Source of the DNA: Streptomyces sp. NBC_01551
Lineage (GTDB): Bacteria > Actinomycetota > Actinomycetes > Streptomycetales > Streptomycetaceae
Assembly (NCBI RefSeq): GCF_026339935.1
Contig: NZ_JAPEPX010000001.1
Location: forward strand, 5,545,501 to 5,609,500
DNA length: 64,000 bases
Direction: 5' to 3'
Below, one piece after another: positions 9,096 to 17,239 of the stretch. The first letter of the stretch is position 1. Every line of letters begins with the position of its first letter. The position numbers and the translations under genes are program-made. The notes beneath the pieces were generated by a model. The model had not been told where the DNA came from. It searched no databases and saw only the letters and a list, made by a program, of their open reading frames with translations.

Positions 9096-9500
9096 TCACG
9101 TACCGTCGTAACCTGCCGTGGGCATGGACAGCCGGCGGTGCACCTCGGCCTTCATCGCGGAGGTGTAGCGGGGTTCGGCGAGCCCGGCGGTCTCCAGGCG
9201 TACGCCGCGGCGCGCGCACTCGGCGGCGAACTCCTCGACGGAGCGCAGGGCGCGGGCGAGCACGCGTTCGTTGGCGGCGACGAAGAGGTCCACGTGCCCG
9301 GCGTCGACGTCGGACCAGAGCCCGTAGTGGTCGGCGCGCAGCCCGCAGAAGACCAGCTCCCGTGCCACGACGCAGCCGTGTTCCGCCGCCCAGCGGGCGC
9401 ACATGGCGTGCTGGCTCCGGGTGTCCACGGCGAAGGGGTCGGCGTCCAGATCCTCTAGCGGGGTCAGGCTGGCGATCGCGGCCACCCGCAGCTCATCCAT
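9096..9500 (-). CDS. Hypothetical protein resembling a serine-recombinase catalytic domain without the active site
   Basis: The 134-residue product (MDELRVAAIASL) resembles the N-terminal fold of large serine recombinases. It has a segment like the DPxxxxxQ helix (DADPFAVDTRSQHAMCARW), then VDLFVAANERVLARALRSVE in place of the usual DRLxR segment, then RRGVRLETAG like the usual GVxLxS/T. The catalytic R-x-S near the N-terminus is absent (the stretch reads ASLTPLED), and there is no DNA-binding domain. I infer a domesticated, inactive relative. A longer open frame starts at 9578, but the residues before MDELRV look non-coding. Function unknown. Confidence 0.6.
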   Translation of the reverse strand: MDELRVAAIASLTPLEDLDADPFAVDTRSQHAMCARWAAEHGCVVARELVFCGLRADHYGLWSDVDAGHVDLFVAANERVLARALRSVEEFAAECARRGVRLETAGLAEPRYTSAMKAEVHRRLSMPTAGYDGT

Positions 9501-9629
9501 GCCGCCCGACCCTACTCCGATCCGGGGCCCGGGAGGAGGGATCCACCGGTTCCGATCAGGCTCCGACCGGCGGGGCACCGCCTAAGCTCGGGAGGTCCGG
9601 GATCGTGCGAGGCGGGAGGACGGGTACCG

Positions 9630-10400
9630 GTGGAGATCACCTGGTGGGGGCATGCCACGTGCACGGTGGAGGACTCCGGGGTCCGGGTGCTGACGGACCC
9701 GCTGTTCGCCATGCGGCTCGCGCACCTGCGGCGGCGCCGCGGGGCGCTGCCGCCGCCGGAGGCGGCCGAGGCGGACGTGGCGCTGGTGTCGCACCTGCAC
9801 GCCGACCACCTGCACCTGCCCTCGCTGGCGCGGCTTGCGGCCGGAACCCTGCTGGTGGTGCCGCGCGGAGCGCCGGGGGCGGTGCCGGGGCTGGCGCGGC
9901 TGGCGCGGACGCGGGGGCTGACGCTGACGGAGGTGGAGCCGGGCGAGGAGGTCGCCGTACGAAGCGGCGTACGGGTACGGGCGGTCAGCGCGCGGCACGA
10001 CGGACGGCGGCTGCCGTTCGGGCCGCGGCGGGCGCCGGCCCTCGGGTACGTGGTCCAGGGCGCGGCGCGCACGTACTTCGCCGGGGACACCGGGCTGTTC
10101 GCCACCATGGCGCGGGAGGTCGGCCCGGTGGACGTGGCGCTGCTGCCGGTCGGCGGCTGGGGTCCGTACCTGGGGCCCGGACACCTGGACGCGGGGCGGG
10201 CGGCGCGGGCGCTGGCCGAACTCGCCCCGTCGGTGGCGGTGCCGGTGCACTACGGGACGTACTGGCCGATCGGGATGGACGCGGTCCGGCCGCACGAATT
10301 CCACGCGCCGGGTGAGGAGTTCGCCCGGCGGGCCGGGCAGCTTGCGCCGGAGGTGGCGGTGCGGGTGCCGGGGCACGGCGAGCGGGTGGGGCTGTCGTGA
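9630..10400 (+). CDS. MBL-fold metallo-hydrolase
   Basis: This 256-residue protein has the zinc-ligand signature SHLHADHLHLPS, the first strand ITWWGHATCTVED, LTDPLFA, and the later FAGDTGLF and VPVHYGTYWP. It belongs with the UlaG-like/NAPE-PLD-like MBL hydrolases and is related to the partial protein at the left edge. The GTG start follows GGGAGG about ten bases upstream. The stop codon overlaps the GTG start of the DedA-like gene (GTGA), so the two are translationally coupled. Substrate unknown. Confidence 0.88.
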   Translation: MEITWWGHATCTVEDSGVRVLTDPLFAMRLAHLRRRRGALPPPEAAEADVALVSHLHADHLHLPSLARLAAGTLLVVPRGAPGAVPGLARLARTRGLTLTEVEPGEEVAVRSGVRVRAVSARHDGRRLPFGPRRAPALGYVVQGAARTYFAGDTGLFATMAREVGPVDVALLPVGGWGPYLGPGHLDAGRAARALAELAPSVAVPVHYGTYWPIGMDAVRPHEFHAPGEEFARRAGQLAPEVAVRVPGHGERVGLS

Positions 10401-11020
10401 CGGTGTGGCGGGCGGTGGGCGACGCCGTCACCACGGTGCCCCCGGAGACGACCCGGCAGGTGGTGGGCTACCCGGCGCTGTTCGTGCTGGTGGCGCTGGG
10501 CGCGCTGGTGCCGGTGATCCCGACGGGGGCGCTGGTGAGCACGGCGGCGGTGGTGGCGTTTCACCAGGACCTGCCGTTCGGGCCGCTGCTGGTGTTCGGG
10601 GTCTCGGCGGTGGCGGCGTTCACCGGGGACATCGCGCTGTACTGGCTGGGCGGGCGGGGGGTGCGCTCGCGCGGCGGCTCTCGATCGCTGGAGCGGCTGC
10701 GGGCGCGGGCCACGCCGGAGCGGCTCGCGCAGGCGCAGACGGGGCTGGACGAGCACGGGGTGCTGGTCCTGGTGCTGTCCCGGCTGGTCCCGGCGGGGCG
10801 GATCCCGGTGATGCTGGCCTGCCTGCTGTCCGGACTCCCGCTCGGCCGCTTCGCGCGGGGCGACGCGCCGGCGTGCCTGGCCTGGGCGGCGACGTACGGC
10901 CTGATCGGCATCTTGGGCGGTTCCCTCTTCTCGCAGCCGTGGAAGGGCGTCGTGGTGGCGGTGGCCCTCACCCTCGCCGTCAGCGCGACCCCCTGGGCCT
11001 GGCGCCACCTGCGCCGCTGA
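10397..11020 (+). CDS. DedA/VTT-type integral membrane protein
   Basis: This 207-residue protein has four to five hydrophobic segments. It carries the DedA-like elements VPVIPTGALVSTAA early, AAFTGDIALYWLGGR, and the conserved SRLVPAGRIPVMLACLLSG, which matches the family pattern (F/SRFxPxxR followed by G). DedA proteins in bacteria act in membrane lipid transport and envelope homeostasis. It starts inside the stop codon of the preceding MBL hydrolase gene, so both proteins are likely made together; a lipid-related substrate for the hydrolase is a guess from that pairing. Confidence 0.8.
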   Translation: MTVWRAVGDAVTTVPPETTRQVVGYPALFVLVALGALVPVIPTGALVSTAAVVAFHQDLPFGPLLVFGVSAVAAFTGDIALYWLGGRGVRSRGGSRSLERLRARATPERLAQAQTGLDEHGVLVLVLSRLVPAGRIPVMLACLLSGLPLGRFARGDAPACLAWAATYGLIGILGGSLFSQPWKGVVVAVALTLAVSATPWAWRHLRR

Positions 11021-11078
11021 AGCCGAACCCTGCCCGAGCCGCCCTCTCCGGCCCCGCCGCCGTGTGAGGCGCGGGATC

Positions 11079-11114
11079 CGGGGCGGAGCCCGAGAGCGGC
11101 CGGGCGCCGCCCCG
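11079..11114. terminator. Hairpin between convergent DedA-like and FAD monooxygenase genes
   Basis: The arms CGGGGCGG and CCGCCCCG (8 bp, 20-base loop) lie between two convergent genes. The surrounding GTGTGAGGCGCGGG sequence resembles the repeat at 59.1 kb. Confidence 0.45.
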
Positions 11115-11159
11115 TTCCCGGAGTGAGGGCCCAGGCCCGCCGGGCCGGCGGCGCGGCGA

Positions 11160-12572
11160 TCAGAGCGGCTGCGGGGCCGCCGTCAGGCCGGCGGCGGCGC
11201 GTTCGGCCGCGGTGAGGGGCGCAGCCGTCAGGGCGTTGCGGTCCGTCGCGCGCAGGACGTGCCAGATCACCGCCGGGGTGAGCCAGTGCGTCGGGGCGCT
11301 GTTCATCGTCATCACCCGCAGCAGCGCGGCCGCCAGCGCCCGGTCCGTCGTCGCCCCGGCCATCAGCCGGCCGACGTAGGAGCCGAGCACGCCCGAACCC
11401 CGCTTCGGCCGCACGCCTGTCGCCCCCGGGTACAGGATGTCCTGCGAGGTCGCGAGCTCCCACGCCGTCGCCACCCGCGGAGCGAGCGCCCGTTGGGCCT
11501 CGCGGCCGATGCCCGGGTGCGAGAGCCCCTTCGCGCGCAGCAGGGCCCGTACCGCCAGCAGCCCCTGCGCCGCGACCGTCATGCCCTGCCCGTAGAGCGG
11601 GTTGAAGGTGGCCACGGAGTCCCCGACCGCGAAGAACCCGTCGGGCAGGCCGGCCTTCTCGAAGTACAGCCGCCGGTTGGCGGTGCCCTGGGTGACCGCC
11701 ACGTCCGTCAGCGGCTTTCGGCCCTCCAGCAGCTCGCCCACGATCGGGGAGCGGGCGCCCTTGGCGAACGGGACGAACGCCTCCGGGTCCGCCGTCGGCT
11801 GCCCGCCCCGGGTACCCGACAGCGTGGCCTGCCACTGCCCGTTCTCGATCGGCACGATCGTCGCCGTCTGCCCCGGCACCGGGACCCGCGCGTCGGACTG
11901 CACGTTGACGATGGGGAAGCCCGCCGCGTGCGCCCCGGCGGGCGCCTCGAAGATCCGGCTCGCGTAGACGAGGCCGGAGTCGACCTCGGCCTGCCTGATC
12001 ACGCCCACGCCGAGTTCCCGGAGCCAGGTACGGGCCCGGGAGCCGCGCCCGCTCGCGTCCACGACGAGGTCGGCGCCGATCAGCCGGCCCTCCTCCCCGG
12101 GCGTGTCGACCCGTACCCCGGTGACCCGGGCGGCGCTGCCCTCCAGTGACCGCACCCGGCTCCGCTGGAGCGTGCTGACCCCGTCCAGGCCGGTAACCCG
12201 GGCCCGTACCACGGAGTCCAGCAGGTCCCGGCTGCAGGAGACGGTGAACTGCATCTCCTCGTGGCGCGGCAGCCAGCCCTGCGCGGTCAGGGTGACCACG
12301 TCGGTCGGCAGGCTGCGGCGCAGGGCGCCCGCCGCCCGCCACTGCGCGGTGATCCCCGGCAGGATCTCCTCGATGGCGCGCGCCCCGCCCGACCAGAGGA
12401 GGTGGACGTGCCGGGCCTGGGGGAGTCCTCGCCGAGGCGCCGGGCCGTCCGGGAGGACGTCGGCGTCGATGACCGTGACCGTCATGTGCTCGCGCAGGAC
12501 GGCGGCCGCGAGCAGGCCGGCCAGGCCGGCGCCGATGACGACGGCGTGACGGGGCGGGGAGGACTGGGTCAT
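11160..12572 (-). CDS. FAD-dependent monooxygenase/epoxidase-like oxidoreductase
   Basis: This 470-residue flavoprotein opens with the FAD-binding fold AVVIGAGLAGLLAAAVL, has the segment GADLVVDASGRGSRA typical of group A hydroxylases (DG/DAxGxxS), and the second FAD motif FFAVGDSVATFNPLYGQGM. These are the marks of class A flavin monooxygenases and epoxidases that use NAD(P)H and oxygen. It has no signal peptide. It lies alone: its upstream side is a 572-bp region without genes, and it converges on the DedA-like gene. A natural-product tailoring role is possible, but there is no biosynthetic cluster around it. Confidence 0.85.
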   Translation of the reverse strand: MTQSSPPRHAVVIGAGLAGLLAAAVLREHMTVTVIDADVLPDGPAPRRGLPQARHVHLLWSGGARAIEEILPGITAQWRAAGALRRSLPTDVVTLTAQGWLPRHEEMQFTVSCSRDLLDSVVRARVTGLDGVSTLQRSRVRSLEGSAARVTGVRVDTPGEEGRLIGADLVVDASGRGSRARTWLRELGVGVIRQAEVDSGLVYASRIFEAPAGAHAAGFPIVNVQSDARVPVPGQTATIVPIENGQWQATLSGTRGGQPTADPEAFVPFAKGARSPIVGELLEGRKPLTDVAVTQGTANRRLYFEKAGLPDGFFAVGDSVATFNPLYGQGMTVAAQGLLAVRALLRAKGLSHPGIGREAQRALAPRVATAWELATSQDILYPGATGVRPKRGSGVLGSYVGRLMAGATTDRALAAALLRVMTMNSAPTHWLTPAVIWHVLRATDRNALTAAPLTAAERAAAGLTAAPQPL

Positions 12573-13144
12573 CGTCGGGTGCTCTCTGTCAGGGCCCGGC
12601 GGGGGCGTCGCCCGGCGCGTCGTCGGCTCGCGTCACGGCGAGCATCGGGTTTTCCTCTCCGCCGCCGCTGGACTCCGGCTCGCGCTCCATCCCGGCGGCC
12701 GCCGCCGGCCGGGGCAGGCCTCGCCATGGCCGAGGCGGGTCGGCGACCGCCCGGACGCCTCGAAGACCTCGGCGACGGCGGCGAGGAAGTACGGCGGCCG
12801 GCCGTCCTCCCGGAGGCGGCTGCGGCGCGGATCTTCCGTACGTCGACCGGGCGTTCGGGTGGCTGGACTGCCGTGCAGCCTAGCCGCCGGCCCCCTGCCG
12901 AACCAGCACAACCCCACGTTTCCCGCGACGCGGCGCGAGACTCGCCCGCCCCCCGGCGGCACCCCGGCAGCGGCCGTGACGCCGACCACGACGCGAGCCG
13001 TGACGCCGGCCATGACCTCCGGCGTAATCGACCCCGGTCCGGCCCGGCGGCACAGTGGAGGCGTCGGGTTCCGGGGCCGCGCACTCGGTTCCGGGGCCCG
13101 CTCCCCAGCTCGCGCACCCGACCCTCGACGGAGGCTGATCCGCC
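12573..13144. other. Intergenic region of 572 bp without a supported gene
   Basis: This stretch separates two divergent genes. The open frames crossing it on either strand lack start signals and look like low-complexity Arg/Pro/Ala shadow translations. It contains short repeats of the type GCCGTGACGCCG around 12970-13010. It may be a decayed gene or simply the promoter region for both neighbours. Confidence 0.5.
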
Positions 13145-13585
13145 ATGTCCGCACCCCTGCCCGGCAGCGCCGCCCGTATCTCCCGCACCGCCGAACCGCG
13201 GGCCATGCTGCGCCGGTTCCTCGCCCTCGACTCCCTCGTCACCACCGGCAACGGCCTCGCGTACCTGGCCTTCTCCGCCCCGCTCGGCCGCCTGCTCGGC
13301 GTCGGGCAGGGGCTGCTGCTCGGGCTCGGCGTGCTCCTGGTGCTCTACGGCGCCGCGGTCGGTCTGCTGGCCTCGCGCCGACGGCCCCCCGCCTTCGCGG
13401 TGCGGTGTGTGATCGAGACCAACTACGCCTGGGCGGCCGTCAGTCTGGCCTCGCTGTTCCTCTGGTTCTCGCCGACCGCCGCCGGCGCCGGCTGGATCCC
13501 GGCGCAGGCCTTCGTCGTGGCCGCCTTCGCCGTCCTCCAGCAGCTCTCCCTGCGCGCGGCGCAGGCCGGGTCAGGAGTCCAGTGA
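13145..13585 (+). CDS. Small integral membrane protein of unknown function
   Basis: This 146-residue protein has about four hydrophobic segments (for example LLLGLGVLLVLYGAAVGLLA and VVAAFAVLQQLSL) after a short charged N-terminus containing RRFLALDSLVTTGNG. The ATG follows GGAGG with a spacing of about eight bases. Its 3' end overlaps the 3' end of the XRE regulator gene on the other strand by 15 bp, which makes mutual antisense transcription likely. I do not recognise a function. Confidence 0.75.
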   Translation: MSAPLPGSAARISRTAEPRAMLRRFLALDSLVTTGNGLAYLAFSAPLGRLLGVGQGLLLGLGVLLVLYGAAVGLLASRRRPPAFAVRCVIETNYAWAAVSLASLFLWFSPTAAGAGWIPAQAFVVAAFAVLQQLSLRAAQAGSGVQ

Positions 13586-14377
13586 GCGCAGGTACTTCGC
13601 CGTCGCCGGGTCGGCCGGGAGCAGCGTCTCGATGGCCAGCTCGGCGACGGTCACGTCCATCGGCGTGTTGAAGGTGGCGATGGAGGAGATGAAGGAGAGC
13701 AGCCGCCCGTCGTGCTCGATGACCAGCGGGAGCGCGATGTACGGGGCCGCCTCGTCCGGCTCGGCCTCGCCCGGCCGGTCCGGGGCGGGGTCCGGCACGG
13801 GGTAGGCCGACACCTCCTCGTACAGCGCGCGCAGCGGCGCCGAGCGCGCCAGCGCGATCTGCCGCCCCATCTGCGCCAGCAGGTGCCCGCGCCACTCCTT
13901 GAGGTTGTGGATGCGCGGGGCCAGGCCCTCGGGGTGCAGGGTGATCCGCATGGCGTTCAGCGGCGGGGTCAGCAGGTGCTCCGGCAGCCCGTCCAGCAGC
14001 ATCGCGATGCCCCGGTTGGCCGCGACGACCGTGTAAGTGGCGTCCACGACCAGCGCCGGATACGGCTCGTAGCCCGTCAGCAGCCGCTCCAGCCCCTCCC
14101 GCAGGGCCCGCATCGCCGGCGCGTCCAGCGGGGTCTGCGCGTAGTGCGGTGCGTATCCGGCCGCGAGCAGCAGCGCGTTGCGCTCCCGGATCGGCACGTC
14201 GAGTCGGTCGGCGAGCCGCAGCAGCAGCTCCTCGCTCGGCCGGGACCGGCCGGTCTCGATGAAGCTGATGTGCCGGGACGAGGACTCGGCGCGGCCTGCC
14301 AGTTCCAGCTGGCTGATGCCGCGCCGCTCGCGCCAGGTGCGGAGCAGGGCTCCGACGGACGTCGTCGAGGGGGTCAT
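13571..14377 (-). CDS. XRE-family regulator with MmyB-like ligand-binding domain
   Basis: The N-terminal 70 residues form an XRE helix-turn-helix (LLRTWRERRGISQLELAGRA, then SSRHISFIETGRSRPS). The rest matches the MmyB-like sensor domain common in Streptomyces regulators (YPALVVDATYTVVAANRG, NAMRITLHPEGLAP). I prefer the ATG at 14377 over the GTG at 14383: a TAACGT sequence lies seven bases upstream, the spacing expected for a leaderless mRNA, and no ribosome binding site is visible. Its target is unknown; regulators of this group often control an adjacent oxidoreductase or SDR gene. Confidence 0.88.
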   Translation of the reverse strand: MTPSTTSVGALLRTWRERRGISQLELAGRAESSSRHISFIETGRSRPSEELLLRLADRLDVPIRERNALLLAAGYAPHYAQTPLDAPAMRALREGLERLLTGYEPYPALVVDATYTVVAANRGIAMLLDGLPEHLLTPPLNAMRITLHPEGLAPRIHNLKEWRGHLLAQMGRQIALARSAPLRALYEEVSAYPVPDPAPDRPGEAEPDEAAPYIALPLVIEHDGRLLSFISSIATFNTPMDVTVAELAIETLLPADPATAKYLRSLDS

Positions 14378-14384
14378 GCCCACG

Positions 14385-14390
14385 ACGTTA
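14385..14390 (-). promoter_or_regulatory. Possible -10 element for leaderless XRE mRNA
   Basis: TAACGT on the minus strand ends eight bases before the ATG at 14377. This is where a -10 hexamer would sit if transcription began at the start codon. No good -35 hexamer is present. Confidence 0.3.
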
Positions 14391-14444
14391 GCGGGGTCCG
14401 GTCGGGCCGGTCCGCCCCTGCCCGTCGTGCCGGAGCGTCCCGCC

Positions 14445-16256
14445 TCACCCCAGGTCGAAGACGTTCCGCAGGCCGAGGCGGTGGCGCCACAGGTCGTGCC
14501 GCTTCGCGGCCTCCACCTCCGGCGCCCGGTACAGCGGCGTGATCGTGCAGGGTCGCGCCGCCGAACCGTCCCTGGCCAGCAGCGCGTTGACGGCGGCCCG
14601 CGCCGACGCGTTGGCGCCTTCCATCGTCGCCAGGTCGATGTCGACCGCGACGTAGTCCCCGCTGAGGAAGAAGTTCGGGATACGGGTGCCCGCGCTCGGC
14701 CGGTTGTGGAAGGTGCCGGTCGGGTGGATCAGCAGCTCGTCCTGGTTCGTGGGGTTCGGGGTGCCGAGCCCGTCCACCCCCGGGTCCAGGAACCACGAGT
14801 GCAGCGCGCCGTCCGACAGCGCGCTGCGGCCGGTGTCGTTGAGGGAGGCCTTCAGCTGCGCCCACACCTCGCGGGCGACCTCGTCGCGGGTGCACTGCTT
14901 GGCCGTCTTCCCGTAGAGGAGCCCGGGCTTGTCCCACTCCGAGATGTCCACCGACAGGCAGTCCACCACCGCCCCGTCGCCGTAGTCGGCGGGGAAGTTC
15001 CGGGACGGCCAGTGTTCGGCCTGCTGGATCGCCGTCAGCGACCAGGGCGAGTCGATGCAGTTGAGGTGGCCGTGCACCAGCGGTGCCCGTTCGGTGAGAT
15101 AGAACTGGATGCCGGTCATCCAGTCCGTCTCCAGCTTGTCGCAGCGTCCCAGCATCGGGTCGGCCGCGCGCAGCGCCGCGCTCCAGGTGCGGCGGGCGTG
15201 TTCGACGGGCAGGGCGGACACGTAGTGGTCGGCCGTCACGCTCTGGCGGACGCCGGCCGGGTCCTCGACCGCGACCCCGCTGACCAGGCCGTTCCCGTAC
15301 CGCACCTCCCGTACCGTCCAGCCGATCCGGAACTCCACGCCCAGCGAGCGCAGATGGGCCTCCCAGGGGTCGATCCAGGCCTCGTTGGTCGGCAGGTTGA
15401 GGATCCGGTCGGGCGGGCCGTCCGCGCCCCGGCCGAGCAGGTTGAAGACGAAGGCCTCGCCGAGGGTGCCGACGGTACGGGTCGAGGCCTCCTCGGCCTT
15501 GGTCGCCACGATGTTGCGGGTGACGCCGATCGCCAGGATGCGCTGGTACTCGCTCGACATCCGCGCCGCGCGCACGAAGTCCCACCAGGGGGTGTGCTCC
15601 CAGACCTCGTCGCGGCGCTCGTCGCAGCTGGTCAGGAAGACCAGCGCGCGGTTCACGAAGTACGCCGTCTCGTGCGGGGGCAGCCTGACGAGGGACTGCA
15701 TGATGCCGGTCAGGGCGCGGCGGAGCTCGTCGGGTGTCAGCTCGGCGGGGGAGTGGTCGGGCCAGGGGATGGGCGCGCGCAGGTCCTCGCGGCCGCCCGC
15801 CCGGGCGAACATCATCTCGCGCGGGGCGACCAGGTTGTCCCAGACGCCGTTGGCGTTGCCGGGGAAGGGGATGCGCCGCATCGTGTCGGGCAGGTTGTGG
15901 TAGATGCCCGGGATGAAGCGGAAGCCGTGCTCGGCCGGCAGCGGGCGGCGGCCGCCCCGGGCGCTGCCGGGCACGTCCATGCTGCGGGCCTTGCCGCCGA
16001 GCGCCCGGCGCTCGTACACGGTGACGGCGTAGCCGCGCTCGGCGAGTTCGTGGGCCGCCGTGAGGCCGGCGACGCCGCCGCCGAGCACGGCGACGGTGCG
16101 TCGGCCCGTCGGTGCCGAGCCCGGTGCGGCCGCGGCCCATGGCCGCGCGGCCGCTGCCGGGGCTGCCAGGGCGCCGGAGGCCCCCACCGCCGCGGCGCCG
16201 GCGGCCGCGCCCGCGCCCGTGATGAACGTACGCCTGGAATTGCCCGTGCGTGCCAT
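14445..16256 (-). CDS. Tat-exported FAD-dependent oxidoreductase (phytoene desaturase/amine oxidase-like)
   Basis: The 603-residue protein starts with a twin-arginine signal (NSRRTFITGAG followed by an Ala-rich hydrophobic stretch to about residue 38), so it should be folded with its cofactor and then exported. From residue 52 it has the FAD motif VAVLGGGVAGLTAAHELAER and the GGKARS element typical of carotenoid desaturases, hydroxysqualene dehydroxylases and flavin amine oxidases. The C-terminal FAD segment NFFLSGDYVAVDIDLATMEG is also clear. A good site GAGGGG precedes the ATG. Carotenoid or squalene genes are not nearby, so the substrate is open. An inverted repeat lies 25 bp upstream. Confidence 0.85.
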   Translation of the reverse strand: MARTGNSRRTFITGAGAAAGAAAVGASGALAAPAAAARPWAAAAPGSAPTGRRTVAVLGGGVAGLTAAHELAERGYAVTVYERRALGGKARSMDVPGSARGGRRPLPAEHGFRFIPGIYHNLPDTMRRIPFPGNANGVWDNLVAPREMMFARAGGREDLRAPIPWPDHSPAELTPDELRRALTGIMQSLVRLPPHETAYFVNRALVFLTSCDERRDEVWEHTPWWDFVRAARMSSEYQRILAIGVTRNIVATKAEEASTRTVGTLGEAFVFNLLGRGADGPPDRILNLPTNEAWIDPWEAHLRSLGVEFRIGWTVREVRYGNGLVSGVAVEDPAGVRQSVTADHYVSALPVEHARRTWSAALRAADPMLGRCDKLETDWMTGIQFYLTERAPLVHGHLNCIDSPWSLTAIQQAEHWPSRNFPADYGDGAVVDCLSVDISEWDKPGLLYGKTAKQCTRDEVAREVWAQLKASLNDTGRSALSDGALHSWFLDPGVDGLGTPNPTNQDELLIHPTGTFHNRPSAGTRIPNFFLSGDYVAVDIDLATMEGANASARAAVNALLARDGSAARPCTITPLYRAPEVEAAKRHDLWRHRLGLRNVFDLG

Positions 16257-16280
16257 GGGGTCCCCTCGGTGTGCGCCGTA

Positions 16281-16293
16281 TTACCGCCGGTAA
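16281..16293. promoter_or_regulatory. Inverted repeat TTACC-N3-GGTAA upstream of the Tat oxidoreductase
   Basis: Perfect 5-bp arms lie 25 bp upstream of the oxidoreductase ATG, inside a 212-bp divergent intergenic region. An AT-rich TAATAC on the minus strand overlaps it and could be a -10 box. Candidate operator only. Confidence 0.35.
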
Positions 16294-16468
16294 CAGTCAC
16301 GTCCGGCGCAGGAGCATAGGGGTGTCGCCATGGTCACGGAAGACGCGGAAGTACCCGCACGCACTATGGCGCGAAAGCTTCCCCGCGCCGCGCGCTGTGG
16401 GAACCTTGACAGCACGTCAGTCGTGGGACGGGCGCGGACAGCGAGGACCACCGGGAAGGAGCGTGCGG

Positions 16469-16774
16469 ATGTCGGACGAGCCGCTTTCGCAGAAGGAGAT
16501 CGAGGACCGGTTGCGGGAACTCCCCGGCTGGGCCTACGAGAACGACCGGATCACCCGCACCTACCGGCTGGACGGCCACTTCGCGGCGAGCGCGCTCGTC
16601 GCCCACATCGCCGCCCTCCAGCAGGAGTTGAACCACCACTCGGACCTCACCCTCGGCTACAACACGGTCCGGATGGCAGTGAACACCCACAGCGCGGGCG
16701 ACGCCGTGACCGCGACCGACTTCGCCCTCGCCGAACGCGTCGAGGGCATCGCGCCCGGCCACGGCGCGAGCTGA
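16469..16774 (+). CDS. 4a-hydroxytetrahydrobiopterin dehydratase (PCD/DCoH family)
   Basis: This 101-residue protein has the whole pterin-4a-carbinolamine dehydratase pattern: LSQKEIEDRLRELPGW at the N-terminus, then HFAASALVAHIAALQQELNHH with the double His of the active site, YNTVRMAVNTHSAGDAVTATD with the third His, and a final LAERVEG helix. The enzyme recycles the pterin cofactor of aromatic amino acid hydroxylases, though many bacterial copies have no such partner. AAGGAG lies seven bases before the ATG. Upstream in-frame sequence as far as 16250 is not coding. No hydroxylase gene lies in the window. Confidence 0.92.
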   Translation: MSDEPLSQKEIEDRLRELPGWAYENDRITRTYRLDGHFAASALVAHIAALQQELNHHSDLTLGYNTVRMAVNTHSAGDAVTATDFALAERVEGIAPGHGAS

Positions 16775-16799
16775 TGCCGATAACGGGGCGGGCGCGGGA

Positions 16800-17225
16800 T
16801 CAGAGGGGTTCCAGGCGCCACCACTGGGAGGGCGCGTCGCTGTCCTCGCACTGGCGGGCCTGCCCCTGCGCGTCCGCCTCCAGCGGCAGTCCGCTGATCG
16901 CGGCGATCAGCGAGACCACGCCCGGCGCGTCGAGGTGCTCCTCGACGATCCACTCCTGCGCCCCGAACGCGTTCGCCTTCCACACCTGCACGCGCGTCCC
17001 GCTCTCCGTCGACGCGTTCGCGACATCGAGCCGTTTGCCGTTGTGCGCGCTCACCACGTGGAAGAGCCCGCCGCCGCTGTGTACCGGCGAGATCTCCCAC
17101 TGCTGGGCCGCCGCGGGCACCGGCGCGCCCTCGGGCCCGACGCGCACCCGGTTGCCGCTCTCCACCTGGAGCAGCAGATCACTGGCGACGTTGCGGACCC
17201 GGTACAGGCCGTCCGGGGGATTCAC
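16800..17225 (-). CDS. Small RICIN-type (beta-trefoil) lectin domain protein
   Basis: This 141-residue protein is a single ricin-B-like beta-trefoil. The repeating QxW elements are visible: PAAAQQWEISPV, FGAQEWIVEE and APSQWWRLEPL, with GLYRVRN and GKRLDVANAS as repeat starts. There is no signal peptide, so it appears to act inside the cell or to leave by another route. The GTG start comes 14 bp after the aldo-keto reductase stop codon, so it is the third gene of a CPBP protease / reductase / lectin operon. The longer open frame reaching back over the reductase gene is a shadow. A sugar ligand is likely for the family but not shown. Confidence 0.75.
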   Translation of the reverse strand: MNPPDGLYRVRNVASDLLLQVESGNRVRVGPEGAPVPAAAQQWEISPVHSGGGLFHVVSAHNGKRLDVANASTESGTRVQVWKANAFGAQEWIVEEHLDAPGVVSLIAAISGLPLEADAQGQARQCEDSDAPSQWWRLEPL

Positions 17226-17239
17226 GCGCGACCCGCCCC

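Noticed and set aside
9096-9500. A functional transposon resolvase
   Set aside because: The active-site serine and DNA-binding domain are missing and no mobile element ends are visible.
12569-13154. Possible genes of 170-180 codons on the minus strand
   Set aside because: No ribosome binding site or family motif; Arg/Pro-rich low-complexity translation.
14374-16140. A second minus-strand frame over the Tat oxidoreductase
   Set aside because: It lacks family motifs, while the overlapping frame has a Tat signal and FAD motifs.
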